A stretch of 57,612 bases of DNA from CAZVLQ01 sp964628185 (GTDB lineage Bacteria; Pseudomonadota; Zetaproteobacteria; Mariprofundales; Mariprofundaceae), in the NCBI GenBank assembly GCA_964628185.1, contig CAZVLQ010000013.1, positions 1-57,612 of the forward strand. Reading direction: 5' to 3'. The translations under genes were made by a program, and so were the position numbers. The notes under the pieces were generated by a model. That model had not been told where the DNA came from and searched no databases. It was given only the letters and a program-made list of their open reading frames with translations. Position 1 is the first letter of the stretch. Each line of letters starts with the position of its first letter. This document shows, piece after piece, positions 15,068-22,856 of this stretch.

Positions 15068-18000
15068 ATGATCGGACGCATCATTGCATCATCGCTGAAG
15101 AACCGCTTTCTGGTTTTCATGGCTACGGCCCTGCTTATCGTCGCCGGCGCGCTGGCCATCAAGAAGATTCCGCTGGACGCCATTCCGGACCTGTCCGACG
15201 TGCAGGTTATCATCTTCACCCAGTTTCCGGGACAGGCGCCGCAGGTGGTGGAAGATCAGGTCACCTATCCGCTGACCACTTCCATGCTGGCAGTGCCGCA
15301 TGCCAAGGTCGTACGCGGTTATTCGTTCTTCGGATTTTCGTTTGTGTACATCATTTTCGAAGACGGAACGGATATGTACTGGGCGCGCTCCCGCGTGCTG
15401 GAATACCTGAATTACGCAGCAAAATTCCTGCCGAACAACGTCACGCCCACACTGGGGCCAGACGCCACCGGTGTCGGCTGGGTCTATGAATATGCGCTGG
15501 TGGACCATTCCGGCAAGCATGATCTGGCCGAATTGCGTTCCATTCAGGACTGGTACCTGCGCTATGCCCTGCAAACCGTTCCCGGCGTGTCGGAAGTCGC
15601 CAGCGTCGGCGGCTTTGTAAAACAGTACCAGGTCGAGGTGGACCCCAACAAACTGGCTTTTTACAACATTCCGCTTTCCAAGGTGAAGCACGCCATCCGG
15701 CGCAGCAACAATGATGTCGGCGGACGCCTTATCGAGATGGCTGAATCCGAATTTATGGTGCGCGCTCTGGGCTATATCAAATCCATCGAGGATATCGAAA
15801 ACATCCCCATCGGCGTGGATAAAAAGGGTACGGCGATTTATGTGCGGGATGTCGCCAATGTCCATCTCGGACCGGAACTTCGGCGGGGGCTGGCCGAGCT
15901 GAACGGCAGGGGCGAGGTGGCCGGCGGCGTCATCGTTATGCGCTACCGCGAAAATGCGCTGGAAGTGATCAAAAAGGTGCGCGCCAAGCTGGAAGAATTG
16001 AAGGCCGGTCTGCCCGACGGCGTCGAGATTATACCGACTTATGATCGCAGTAGCCTGATCGAACGCGCCGTGGAAAACCTCAAGGACAAGCTCATCGAGG
16101 AATTTATCGTCATCTCGCTGGTCTGTGTGCTGTTTCTGCTGCATGCCAGAAGCGCGCTGGTTGCCGTGCTCACCCTGCCGCTTGGCGTACTGATCGCTTT
16201 TATCCTGATGCAGTGGCAGGGGCTGGCGGCCAACATCATGAGCCTTGGCGGTATTGCCATTACCCTGGGGGCAATGGTGGACGGCGCCATCGTCATGATC
16301 GAAAACGCGCACAAGCATCTGGAACATGTCCTGGATGAAAAACGAAACATCATTGCGAGCAACACGGCACAATCTCCAAATGATGGGATTGCCACGGAGG
16401 TCCTACCCCCTCACGATGACGGAGAAGTAACGCTAACTGCTTCCGAGCGTTGGGATGCGATTGCCATAGCGGCGAAGGAGGTCGGGCCGGCGCTTTTCTT
16501 TTCGCTCATTATCATCACGGTATCGTATGCGGCGGTATTCACGCTCGAGGCACAGGAAGGCCGTCTTTTCAAGCCGCTGGCCTTCACTGCCACCTATGCC
16601 ATGGCCGCGGCCGCAGGACTGGCCGTGACCCTGGTTCCGGTGCTGATGGGATATTTTATCCGCGGCCGGATTCTGCCGGAGAAAAAAAATCCGGTGAACC
16701 GCATGCTCGCCGCCCTGCACCGCCCCGCACTGGATATTACGCTCAGGGGAAGATGGATTTCACTGGGTCTGGCGCTTGCCCTGCTGGCCAGCGCCGCCTG
16801 GCCCCTCTCTCGTCTCGGCAGTGAGTTCATGCCCCCTCTGGACGAAGGCGACATCCTCTACATGCCTACCACTTTTCCAGGCATTTCCATCACCAAGGCC
16901 AAGGAAATGCTGCAGCAGACGGACCGGATTCTGAAGTCCTTTCCGGAAGTGAAAACAGTGTTCGGCAAGGTTGGACGGGCGGAAACATCAACCGACCCGG
17001 CGCCACTTTCCATGATGGAAAGCATTGTACAGTTAAAACCGAGAGCCGAGTGGCCCGATGCCGGGAAAACAACCCGGCAACTCATGAGCGAGATGGATAA
17101 GGCGATTCATTTTCCGGGTCTGGCCAATGCCTGGACCTATCCCATCAAGACGCGCAACGACATGCTCTCCACCGGTATCAAGACGCCGATCGGCATCAAG
17201 ATATCCGGGCCGGATCTGACAACGCTGCAACGCCTGACAGAAGAAATCGAGGACGTACTCAAGGGCCTGCCCGAAACACTCTCCGCTTTCGGCGACCGTG
17301 CCGTCGGCGGGCATTACGTGGATTTCACGATTAAACGTGAGGATGCCGCGCGTTACGGGCTGACCGTCGGTGATGTGGAAGACGTGATTCAGTCCGCCAT
17401 CGGCGGCATGAACGTAACGCAGACTGTCGAAGGCCTTGAGCGGTATCCGGTTAATCTACGCTACCCGCGGGCCTACCGGGACAATATTGAAGCGTTAAGG
17501 CGCGTCCTGATCCCCACCCCGACCGGAGCACAGATTCCACTGACCCAGGTAGCGGATATTCGGCTGGTCGGCGGCCCTCCCTCGATCAAGAGCGAGGCGG
17601 CGCGTCCCAATGCCTGGATTTACGTGGATATCAAAACCAGCGATATAGGCGGATATGTCGCCAGGGCGAAAAAGGCAATCACCGCACGGATCAAATTGCC
17701 GGCAGGCTATGCCATTGGCTGGTCCGGCCAGTTCGAATACATGCAGCGGGCGGCGGCAAGGCTGAAGATCGTGATTCCACTGACGCTGGTGGCGATCTTC
17801 CTGCTGCTCTACTTCAACTTCCGCAACCTGGCGGCGCCTCTTGTGGTCATGCTCGCCGTACCGTTCGGACTGATCGGCGGTTTCTGGCTGGTGTACTGGC
17901 TCGGCTACAACATGAGCGTGGCCGTCGGCGTCGGCTTTATCGCGCTGGCCGGCGTGGCAGCTGAAATAGGCGTGCTGGTGCTCACGTTCATTGACCAGGA

Positions 18001-18319
18001 AATAGCAGGAATCAGAAGTCAGGGATCAAAGGCCGGACTGTCTTCGGCTGAAATCATGGAAGCAGTCAGAAACGGCACCGGCAAACGCGTGCGGCCAATT
18101 GCAATGACCGCCGTGGCCGTCATCGCCGGTCTTTTGCCGATCATGTGGGGGGCCGGTACGGGCTCGGATGTCATGCAGCGCATCGCAGCACCGATGATCG
18201 GCGGCATGGTGACCACGACACTGTTATGTCTGCTGATTTTACCACTTATTTACGGCCTGATTCTGCAAGTGCGGGAACGGCATCTGTCAAGAGAAACAAG
18301 GGGAAGGAGAAATCAATGA
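15068..18319 (+). CDS. cusA: heavy-metal efflux RND transporter, CusA-like
   Basis: 1083-residue inner-membrane proton antiporter of the HME-RND family that drives metal through the CusB/CusC-type channel. The proton-relay block LGAMVDGAIVMIENAHKH in TM4 is intact. Of the three methionines forming the E. coli CusA metal site, two appear retained (PLSMMES and NDMLSTGIK) and the third seems to be Leu (ARYGLTV), judged from memory of the CusA sequence. The start at 15068 has GGCGGAG upstream and gives the expected IIASSLKNRFLVF N-terminus. The protein is about 35 residues longer than E. coli CusA, partly because of a repeat-derived in-frame insert at residues ~428-452 in the cytoplasmic TM4-TM5 loop. 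Cu/Ag is favoured over Zn/Co. Confidence 0.93.
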   Translation: MIGRIIASSLKNRFLVFMATALLIVAGALAIKKIPLDAIPDLSDVQVIIFTQFPGQAPQVVEDQVTYPLTTSMLAVPHAKVVRGYSFFGFSFVYIIFEDGTDMYWARSRVLEYLNYAAKFLPNNVTPTLGPDATGVGWVYEYALVDHSGKHDLAELRSIQDWYLRYALQTVPGVSEVASVGGFVKQYQVEVDPNKLAFYNIPLSKVKHAIRRSNNDVGGRLIEMAESEFMVRALGYIKSIEDIENIPIGVDKKGTAIYVRDVANVHLGPELRRGLAELNGRGEVAGGVIVMRYRENALEVIKKVRAKLEELKAGLPDGVEIIPTYDRSSLIERAVENLKDKLIEEFIVISLVCVLFLLHARSALVAVLTLPLGVLIAFILMQWQGLAANIMSLGGIAITLGAMVDGAIVMIENAHKHLEHVLDEKRNIIASNTAQSPNDGIATEVLPPHDDGEVTLTASERWDAIAIAAKEVGPALFFSLIIITVSYAAVFTLEAQEGRLFKPLAFTATYAMAAAAGLAVTLVPVLMGYFIRGRILPEKKNPVNRMLAALHRPALDITLRGRWISLGLALALLASAAWPLSRLGSEFMPPLDEGDILYMPTTFPGISITKAKEMLQQTDRILKSFPEVKTVFGKVGRAETSTDPAPLSMMESIVQLKPRAEWPDAGKTTRQLMSEMDKAIHFPGLANAWTYPIKTRNDMLSTGIKTPIGIKISGPDLTTLQRLTEEIEDVLKGLPETLSAFGDRAVGGHYVDFTIKREDAARYGLTVGDVEDVIQSAIGGMNVTQTVEGLERYPVNLRYPRAYRDNIEALRRVLIPTPTGAQIPLTQVADIRLVGGPPSIKSEAARPNAWIYVDIKTSDIGGYVARAKKAITARIKLPAGYAIGWSGQFEYMQRAAARLKIVIPLTLVAIFLLLYFNFRNLAAPLVVMLAVPFGLIGGFWLVYWLGYNMSVAVGVGFIALAGVAAEIGVLVLTFIDQEIAGIRSQGSKAGLSSAEIMEAVRNGTGKRVRPIAMTAVAVIAGLLPIMWGAGTGSDVMQRIAAPMIGGMVTTTLLCLLILPLIYGLILQVRERHLSRETRGRRNQ
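16349..16422 (+). repeat. palindromic interspersed repeat inserted in frame in cusA
   Basis: The stretch begins ATCATTGCGAG, has an internal CAATC (16370-16374) facing GATTG (16387-16391), and ends near CTCACGATGACGG. That architecture matches the dispersed CATTGCGAG...CAATC...GATTG...CTCGCAATGAC repeats common in bacterial intergenic DNA, here with drift in the right arm. It is 74 bases long in the region read, and the surrounding frame stays open. The translated part looks unlike the conserved pump sequence on either side. Confidence 0.6.
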
Positions 18320-18780
18320 GAAAGATTTTCTGGATAATTGCAGGAATTACCTCCATCGGACTCATGCAGCCCGCAATCACGCATGCACATGAGGGTGAGC
18401 ATGTTCATGTGGCAGATACGGATTCGTCTGACAAACCCGTGCAGGGCATGTCCATAGTCAAAAAATATATTGACGGTTATTCGGTCAGTTTTCATGTCAC
18501 GAAAGCCACGGAAGACATGCAACACGGTGGTATTTACAACTTGATGATCAAGGTGGAAAAGGACGGCAGGGTGCTGACCGATCTGCTTGTCAACTCCAAG
18601 GTATCGCACCCGATTAAGGAATCTGAATCAAAAATGATGGTGCGCATGGGAGACTGGTATATGGCCGGCTACGATCTGGGCCATCCCGGAGTCCACCAAA
18701 TCATGGTTCTCTTCAAGACATCAGATGGAAAAAAACATTTCGGCGGCATTACATTTCAGGCGATGGAGGCAGGCAAATGA
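18316..18780 (+). CDS. periplasmic YtkA-like domain protein, paralogue 1
   Basis: 154-residue exported protein. The signal peptide ends at THAHEGEHVHV, giving a His-rich mature N-terminus. The rest looks like a single immunoglobulin-like YtkA/FixH-type beta-sandwich with YSVSFHV, LMIKVEKDG, the Met-rich ESKMMVRMGDWYMAGYDL and a final HQIMVLF strand. It is clearly paralogous to the protein at 19520-19978. Its start overlaps the cusA stop as ATGA, and its own stop overlaps the next gene the same way, so it is translated with the pump. Binding of periplasmic Cu by the Met/His residues is plausible, by analogy with other small Cu-binding beta-sandwich proteins, but is not shown. The family assignment is tentative. 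Confidence 0.7.
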   Translation: MRKIFWIIAGITSIGLMQPAITHAHEGEHVHVADTDSSDKPVQGMSIVKKYIDGYSVSFHVTKATEDMQHGGIYNLMIKVEKDGRVLTDLLVNSKVSHPIKESESKMMVRMGDWYMAGYDLGHPGVHQIMVLFKTSDGKKHFGGITFQAMEAGK

Positions 18781-19523
18781 ACAAATCAATAAAAACAGAC
18801 GAAGCAGAAATCATCAGGATTAAAGTCAGGGAAATTATCAGGCCGATACGCCATGGATTGCTTCTGTCCATGACTGCAATCGTCCTCGGCATTCTGTGGG
18901 CCACCTATCTGGTTGCCCATCATGAACAGTTGCATGGCGGTTTTGAAAAACAGGAAGCAGCGTTAAAGGCGAAAGAAATGCGACAGATGGACATGAAAGA
19001 CATGTCGCTGGGTATGTTGACGGACCAGTTGATTCCGCAGGCGCACGCCCACGGGGACGAAGCCCATGAAGAGGAACACACGATTGCCGGCCATAATGAT
19101 GGCCAGCATGAGGCAAAGCACCAGCATTCCCATTCGGGCAGCTTGGCCATGGATGCCATGCAGCGCCTGCTGCGCGCCCATATTCACTGGATGGGCCTGG
19201 GCATCCTGTCCGCCGTCATGTTGCTGATTACCGCCTTCACATCGCTGAAGACCGGCTGGAAAAAGACCTTGGGATGGACCTTCGGCATTGGTACACTGGT
19301 CTATCCTGTCGCCTGGATTGTGATGGGTTTCCGCACCGTGGTAATGGGTCCCGATGTAGCCGAGGCAAGTATAATATGGCTATTTGGCCCATCTGCCGGC
19401 CTGCTGCTGGTCTCCCTGATTGCCGTTTTCAGCGCTTTTCTGCTTGAAATGACAGGGTGGCACACAAAAGCCGTTTTCCCGCTCTTCTTTGAAGTCTGTC
19501 CAGCCCCCGAAGAGTACAAATGA
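18777..19523 (+). CDS. membrane protein with His/Met-rich periplasmic loop
   Basis: 248-residue inner-membrane protein of unknown family. One helix (about 27-47) is followed by a ~90-residue hydrophilic loop carrying MRQMDMKDM and a His-dense run (HAHGDEAHEEEH, then KHQHSHSG), then three or four C-terminal helices (about 135-235). The loop has roughly a dozen histidines and is the obvious metal ligand region. It is sandwiched by ATGA overlaps between the two YtkA-like paralogues, so the three are made in fixed proportion. A metal-storage, sensing or docking role for the RND pump is an inference. I do not recognise a named homologue. Confidence 0.7.
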   Translation: MNKSIKTDEAEIIRIKVREIIRPIRHGLLLSMTAIVLGILWATYLVAHHEQLHGGFEKQEAALKAKEMRQMDMKDMSLGMLTDQLIPQAHAHGDEAHEEEHTIAGHNDGQHEAKHQHSHSGSLAMDAMQRLLRAHIHWMGLGILSAVMLLITAFTSLKTGWKKTLGWTFGIGTLVYPVAWIVMGFRTVVMGPDVAEASIIWLFGPSAGLLLVSLIAVFSAFLLEMTGWHTKAVFPLFFEVCPAPEEYK

Positions 19524-19978
19524 AAAGCGTATTTGTGCTTGTAATCGCCATCATGTTTATGGGGCCGGACCACGCCCTGGCTGGCAATGCGGCGGCTGGA
19601 CACGACCAGGCCTCGATGAAACACGAGGAAGGTTTTATCGTCAGGAAAGGCATCCGGGACAACTACACGGTGATCTTTCACGTCATGCGCTCACCGGAGG
19701 GCATGCGCTACAGCAGGGAGCAGTACCATCTGATGGTGGTCGTGGAGAAAGATAAAAAACCGGTCACCGGCCTTCAGATGACTTCCAGGGTGATGCATCC
19801 CGACGGCACTTCCGAGTCAAAGCCCATGATGCACATGGGTGAATGGTATCTGGCGCTTTACAACCTGAGCCATGAGCAGGGACGGCACTGGATCACCGTG
19901 CAATTCAATATATCCGGCAAAAAATATTCCGCCGGTGCCTACTACCCGGAAACGGACTTCTCGGGGGTATCACGATGA
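19520..19978 (+). CDS. periplasmic YtkA-like domain protein, paralogue 2
   Basis: 152-residue exported protein paralogous to the one at 18316-18780. Shared landmarks in the same order are YTVIFHV, LMVVVEKDKKPVTGLQ, ESKPMMHMGEWYLALYNL and WITVQFNISGKK. The signal peptide ends near DHALAGN and the mature start has AGHDQASMKHEE. It overlaps both neighbours by four bases (ATGA). Conservation between the paralogues centres on the E-S-K-x-M-M-x-M-G-x-W-Y block, the best candidate for a shared metal or partner site. The function is unknown; the operon places it with copper-type efflux. Confidence 0.7.
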   Translation: MKSVFVLVIAIMFMGPDHALAGNAAAGHDQASMKHEEGFIVRKGIRDNYTVIFHVMRSPEGMRYSREQYHLMVVVEKDKKPVTGLQMTSRVMHPDGTSESKPMMHMGEWYLALYNLSHEQGRHWITVQFNISGKKYSAGAYYPETDFSGVSR

Positions 19979-20205
19979 AGGAAATGACGCTCCATGTTGG
20001 CGGTATGAAGTGCGATGGTTGCGAGGCGACAATCCGTAAGGCTTTGCTGAAGCTGGACGGCATCTTCGACGCCCGCGCCAATCATAAGACCGGCAGGCTG
20101 TGGCTGCAGGTTCATGAATCGCGCTTCAGTATCTCGAAAGTCGATGAGACCATCCGTGGGCTCGGTTACGCACCTGAAGCTTACGGGGGTTCTGATGATG
20201 ACTGA
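19975..20205 (+). CDS. one-domain HMA metallochaperone
   Basis: 76-residue cytoplasmic heavy-metal-associated domain of the CopZ/Atx1/MerP fold. The metal loop is GMKCDGCEATI, with Cys13 and Cys16 as the Cu(I) ligands. The rest follows the beta-alpha-beta-beta-alpha-beta plan and ends GLGYAPEAY. No signal peptide is visible, so it should act in the cytoplasm, probably handing metal to a P-type ATPase or buffering it for the pump. It overlaps its upstream neighbour as ATGA and the next gene by 11 bases. Confidence 0.88.
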   Translation: MKEMTLHVGGMKCDGCEATIRKALLKLDGIFDARANHKTGRLWLQVHESRFSISKVDETIRGLGYAPEAYGGSDDD

Positions 20206-20518
20206 TGATTTGTGTGGCGCCATTGTGATGGAACGAAGTTTCAGAGTGGGTAAAACGCAGTGCGAAGGATGCGAGGTGACCATCGAAAAACACCTGCTCG
20301 CCGTTCAGGGCGTACTGGATGCAAAGGTGGATGCCAATACCGGGAAGGTCCGGGTGCGTTACGATCTCACCCGTGTTCGCTTTGACGAGCTTCCCGCTGC
20401 CGTCAGGGAGGCGGGTTTCCCGCGCGTGTTTGAGTTCAGCGATGAACACCACCAGGACTTTCTCTGGAGTCAGAAAGAGGAAGCTGCATTGAATGAAGCC
20501 CGACGTGACTGTGAATAA
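20195..20518 (+). CDS. second HMA-domain protein with acidic/His tail
   Basis: 107-residue protein with one HMA domain (about 12-82). The metal loop is KTQCEGCEVTI with Cys23 and Cys26; the canonical GM before the first Cys is replaced by KTQ. A ~25-residue extension carries DEHHQDF and ends RRDCE. The start at 20195 (ATGATG) lies within the end of the preceding HMA gene; a later ATG at 20228 is also possible. Two adjacent single-domain HMA genes suggest duplication followed by divergence, perhaps with different transfer partners. Confidence 0.82.
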   Translation: MMTDDLCGAIVMERSFRVGKTQCEGCEVTIEKHLLAVQGVLDAKVDANTGKVRVRYDLTRVRFDELPAAVREAGFPRVFEFSDEHHQDFLWSQKEEAALNEARRDCE

Positions 20519-20993
20519 ATGCCCCGTCTGCGGTATGGCGGCCACCGAAGGGCGTTATGAAGCAGAACATCTCGGCGTCACATACAGCTTTTGCTCACAT
20601 CAGTGCCTGGAGAATTTCAGGGCAAGGCCCGGTCTTTATGCCGGCGATCATGCACCGAAAAAAAGTGACCAGCCCGTTATCAAACAAAGACGATTCCGGC
20701 TGACGACATCACTGACACCGGAACTGACATCCCGGCTGACCGGGACGATTGAACATATGACGGGTATCCATTCCATCCGGATTGAAGGCTCATGCGTGGA
20801 AATCAGCTATGATCTTATGCAAGTCACAGCCGAGCAGATTGAACACCGCCTTGCCCAGGCCGGTGCAAGGCCGGGCAACGGCTGGGTAAACCGGCTGCGG
20901 TCGGGCTGGATTCACTATATCGAGGAGAACGAACTGGATAATCTGGCTGAAGCTCCGGGGGCATGCTGCAACCGACCACCACCCAAAGGATAA
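20493..20993 (+). CDS. YHS-domain protein with degenerate HMA-like C-terminal half
   Basis: 166-residue protein. The N-terminal YHS/TRASH-like domain has four cysteines in the expected pattern: CPVC at 10-13 and CSHQC at 34-38, a small metal-binding module seen fused to copper ATPases and mercury or copper regulators. Residues ~67-115 (TIEHMTGIHSIRIEGSCVEISYDL-like pattern, read in pieces) follow the HMA strand order but lack the CxxC pair. The C-terminus has a vicinal ACCNR. It overlaps the preceding gene by 26 bases and precedes a short decayed stretch. A cytoplasmic metal-sensing or delivery role is likely; no enzyme motif is present. Confidence 0.75.
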   Translation: MKPDVTVNKCPVCGMAATEGRYEAEHLGVTYSFCSHQCLENFRARPGLYAGDHAPKKSDQPVIKQRRFRLTTSLTPELTSRLTGTIEHMTGIHSIRIEGSCVEISYDLMQVTAEQIEHRLAQAGARPGNGWVNRLRSGWIHYIEENELDNLAEAPGACCNRPPPKG

Positions 20994-21004
20994 AGGAGAA
21001 ACGC

Positions 21005-21151
21005 ATGGAATTCAAAAACATGCCACAAATTTTTGTTACGGCTTATTCCGCAGCCGTCTGGAAATAAGGTTCGGGGAAAGGCTGTGGAAGGGCTGGGTTC
21101 ATTTCTGCTGTTTGCACTGTACAACGTGTTTGCGGCCAGGGCATCAAGGTG
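21005..21151 (+). pseudogene. short ORF and probable membrane-protein remnant
   Basis: A good ribosome site (AAAGGAG) precedes an ATG at 21005 that opens only a 20-codon frame (MEFKNMPQ..., stop at 21065-21067). Just downstream, in another frame, a stretch reads GLGSFLLFALYNVFAARASR, which looks like the end of a membrane helix and ends at a stop overlapping the next start. The strong ribosome site feeding an interrupted frame suggests a decayed small membrane gene. It could instead be a real leader peptide. No family is assigned. Confidence 0.35.
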
Positions 21152-21886
21152 ATGCACGACCCGGTATGCCTGATGCCTGTTCACCCGGGGCATGCTGCTG
21201 CCATGCTGGAATTCGGCGGCCGCAGCTATTATTTTTGTTCCACGGCGTGCCGCGACAAGTTCGAGGAACATCCGCAGGCATTTCTCGACAAAACACCCGG
21301 CATGCGTTTGACGGTCGGCGTGATGGGGTCGGCGGATTCACATCAGGATGACACTATCAGGGTTCGAGTTCATGCCATGGGTGAAGCCATCGCCAGGCGC
21401 GGCCTTGTTCTACTCACCGGCGCCTGCCCGGGATTACCCTACTATTGCGCTCTGGGCGCGAAGAAGGCAGGCGGCCTGTCCATTGGCATATCGCCGGCCC
21501 TGAGCCTGGACGAACATGTGCACAAATACCTTTCCCCACCCGATGCCTTTGATGTGCTGATTTACACTGGTAGCGGGCTGATGGGACGGGAAGTCACGAA
21601 CATCCGTTCCAGTGACATGGTCATCATCGTTGGTGGCCGCTCCGGAACCCTGGGAGAATTTGCCATTGCCTATGACGAGGGCAAGCTAATCGGCGTGCTT
21701 GAAGGAAGCGGTGGCATCACTGCCGAGATTCCGGACCTGGTTGCCAGCTTCGGCAAGGACACAGGTGCGCATGTCATCTACGACGCCGACCCGGAGTCGC
21801 TGGTTTCGCGCCTGCTGGCTTACTACGAAGCGCATCACTTTAAGCGGCCGTCGTGTTTCTGTAACGAGTGGCAGGTGGCGGGTTAG
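21152..21886 (+). CDS. YHS domain fused to SLOG/LOG Rossmann domain
   Basis: 244-residue fusion. Residues 1-45 are a YHS metal-binding module (DPVCLMPV with Cys6, then YYFCSTAC with Cys29 and Cys33). Residues ~52-230 are a SLOG domain of the TIGR00725 kind: glycine loop LLTGACPGLPYY near 88-98, and VGGRSGTLGEF near 160-170 with the expected glutamate, plus the GREVTNIRSSD helix. The C-terminus adds PSCFCN. SLOG proteins bind or cleave nucleotide-like ligands. Joining one to a metal-sensing YHS implies metal-gated nucleotide binding or hydrolysis; this is inference. A GTG three bases upstream could also start it. It is three bases from the patatin gene, so probably one transcript. Confidence 0.78.
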   Translation: MHDPVCLMPVHPGHAAAMLEFGGRSYYFCSTACRDKFEEHPQAFLDKTPGMRLTVGVMGSADSHQDDTIRVRVHAMGEAIARRGLVLLTGACPGLPYYCALGAKKAGGLSIGISPALSLDEHVHKYLSPPDAFDVLIYTGSGLMGREVTNIRSSDMVIIVGGRSGTLGEFAIAYDEGKLIGVLEGSGGITAEIPDLVASFGKDTGAHVIYDADPESLVSRLLAYYEAHHFKRPSCFCNEWQVAG

Positions 21887-21889
21887 ACG

Positions 21890-22849
21890 ATGGCGGAAAC
21901 AACACGAATCGGTGTAGTGCTGAGCGCAGGCGGTGTGCGCGGCGTATTCGCCCATACCGGCTTTCTGCAGGCAATGGAAAGCCTGAATTTACCCATCACG
22001 GCTGCGGCCGGCTGTAGTGCGGGCGCCATCGTCGGCGGCGCGTATGCCAGCGGGACGCCATTAAAAGAATGGGTTCAGGCCCTTGATCAGCTTCAGCCGG
22101 GGAATTTCTGGCAACCGGGATCGTTGAGGCGCTCATTATGGGAATTGCTTGCTTTCCGCGGGCGGAAATTTACAGGCATATCCAGAACGGATGCCGCATT
22201 GACATTTTGCCGGAACCAGCTGGCCGCCAGGTGTTTTGAACAATGCCGGCTCCCCTTCTACGCCCTTGCGATCTGTCTGGAAAATGGAAAAAAGACAGTT
22301 TTCTCGGCGGGTGAACTGGCTCCGCGTATCGTCGCGAGTTCCGCGATTCCACTCCTGTATCAGCCGGTTGAAATCGACGGGAAATATTATTGTGACGGCG
22401 CCGTGATTGATCTGGCGCCCACCGACGCAATTTGTTGCAAACATGATCTGGACGTATTGATCGTCCACCATGTTGCCAACCGTATCCGGGGCTTCCATGG
22501 CACAGACCTGTTGGCGGGAGATTCCTGGCCGATGGTGGAAATACTGGATACGCTGCTGTTCCGGCATCGTCCGTGGTACCTGTCCGATCAGCCACTCACG
22601 TTCAGGCGTTGTCCATGTGGCTGCAAGGTGCTGATCGTGGTGCTGGAACCCGAGTTGCCGGAACTGCCCTGGCCTCAAACCGGGCAGGGACCGGATGTGC
22701 GGCGCCAGGCCATAAATCAGGTTAAAAAGCTGTTGAAACCACACATCGAAGCGCTGAGCAACGATCCTGAGGTCCTTCAGCATCTGGTCATGCCCGCCGA
22801 GAGAGGGGTGACGGAGACAATCCATATTTCAGAAACCCGGGAGTATTGA
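21890..22849 (+). CDS. patatin-like phospholipase (RssA-like)
   Basis: 319-residue patatin-family acyl hydrolase. The Ser-Asp dyad is complete: Ser43 in GCSAG and Asp169 in YYCDGAVID, with the oxyanion loop GGVRG at 14-18. There is no signal peptide or membrane segment, so it should be cytoplasmic or peripheral. The C-terminal third has unusual cysteines (RRCPCGCKV near 240) that could hold metal. It follows the YHS-SLOG gene almost without gap. Phospholipase activity on membrane lipids is the family expectation; the link to metal stress or signalling is inferred only from context. Confidence 0.85.
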   Translation: MAETTRIGVVLSAGGVRGVFAHTGFLQAMESLNLPITAAAGCSAGAIVGGAYASGTPLKEWVQALDQLQPGNFWQPGSLRRSLWELLAFRGRKFTGISRTDAALTFCRNQLAARCFEQCRLPFYALAICLENGKKTVFSAGELAPRIVASSAIPLLYQPVEIDGKYYCDGAVIDLAPTDAICCKHDLDVLIVHHVANRIRGFHGTDLLAGDSWPMVEILDTLLFRHRPWYLSDQPLTFRRCPCGCKVLIVVLEPELPELPWPQTGQGPDVRRQAINQVKKLLKPHIEALSNDPEVLQHLVMPAERGVTETIHISETREY

Positions 22850-22856
22850 ATGATTG

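Noticed and set aside
15089..16372. 427-codon minus-strand frame inside cusA
   Set aside because: Shadow of the RND gene; composition and lack of motifs argue against coding.
18011..18028. Second repeat insertion in cusA (ATCAGAAGTCAGGGATCA)
   Set aside because: The loop here is not longer than in E. coli CusA, so insertion is not needed to explain it; similarity to TCAG-type repeats may be chance.
21152..22849. CBASS-like antiviral operon
   Set aside because: No cyclic-nucleotide synthase, no ancillary CBASS genes; neighbours are metal and redox genes. Kept only as a remote alternative.
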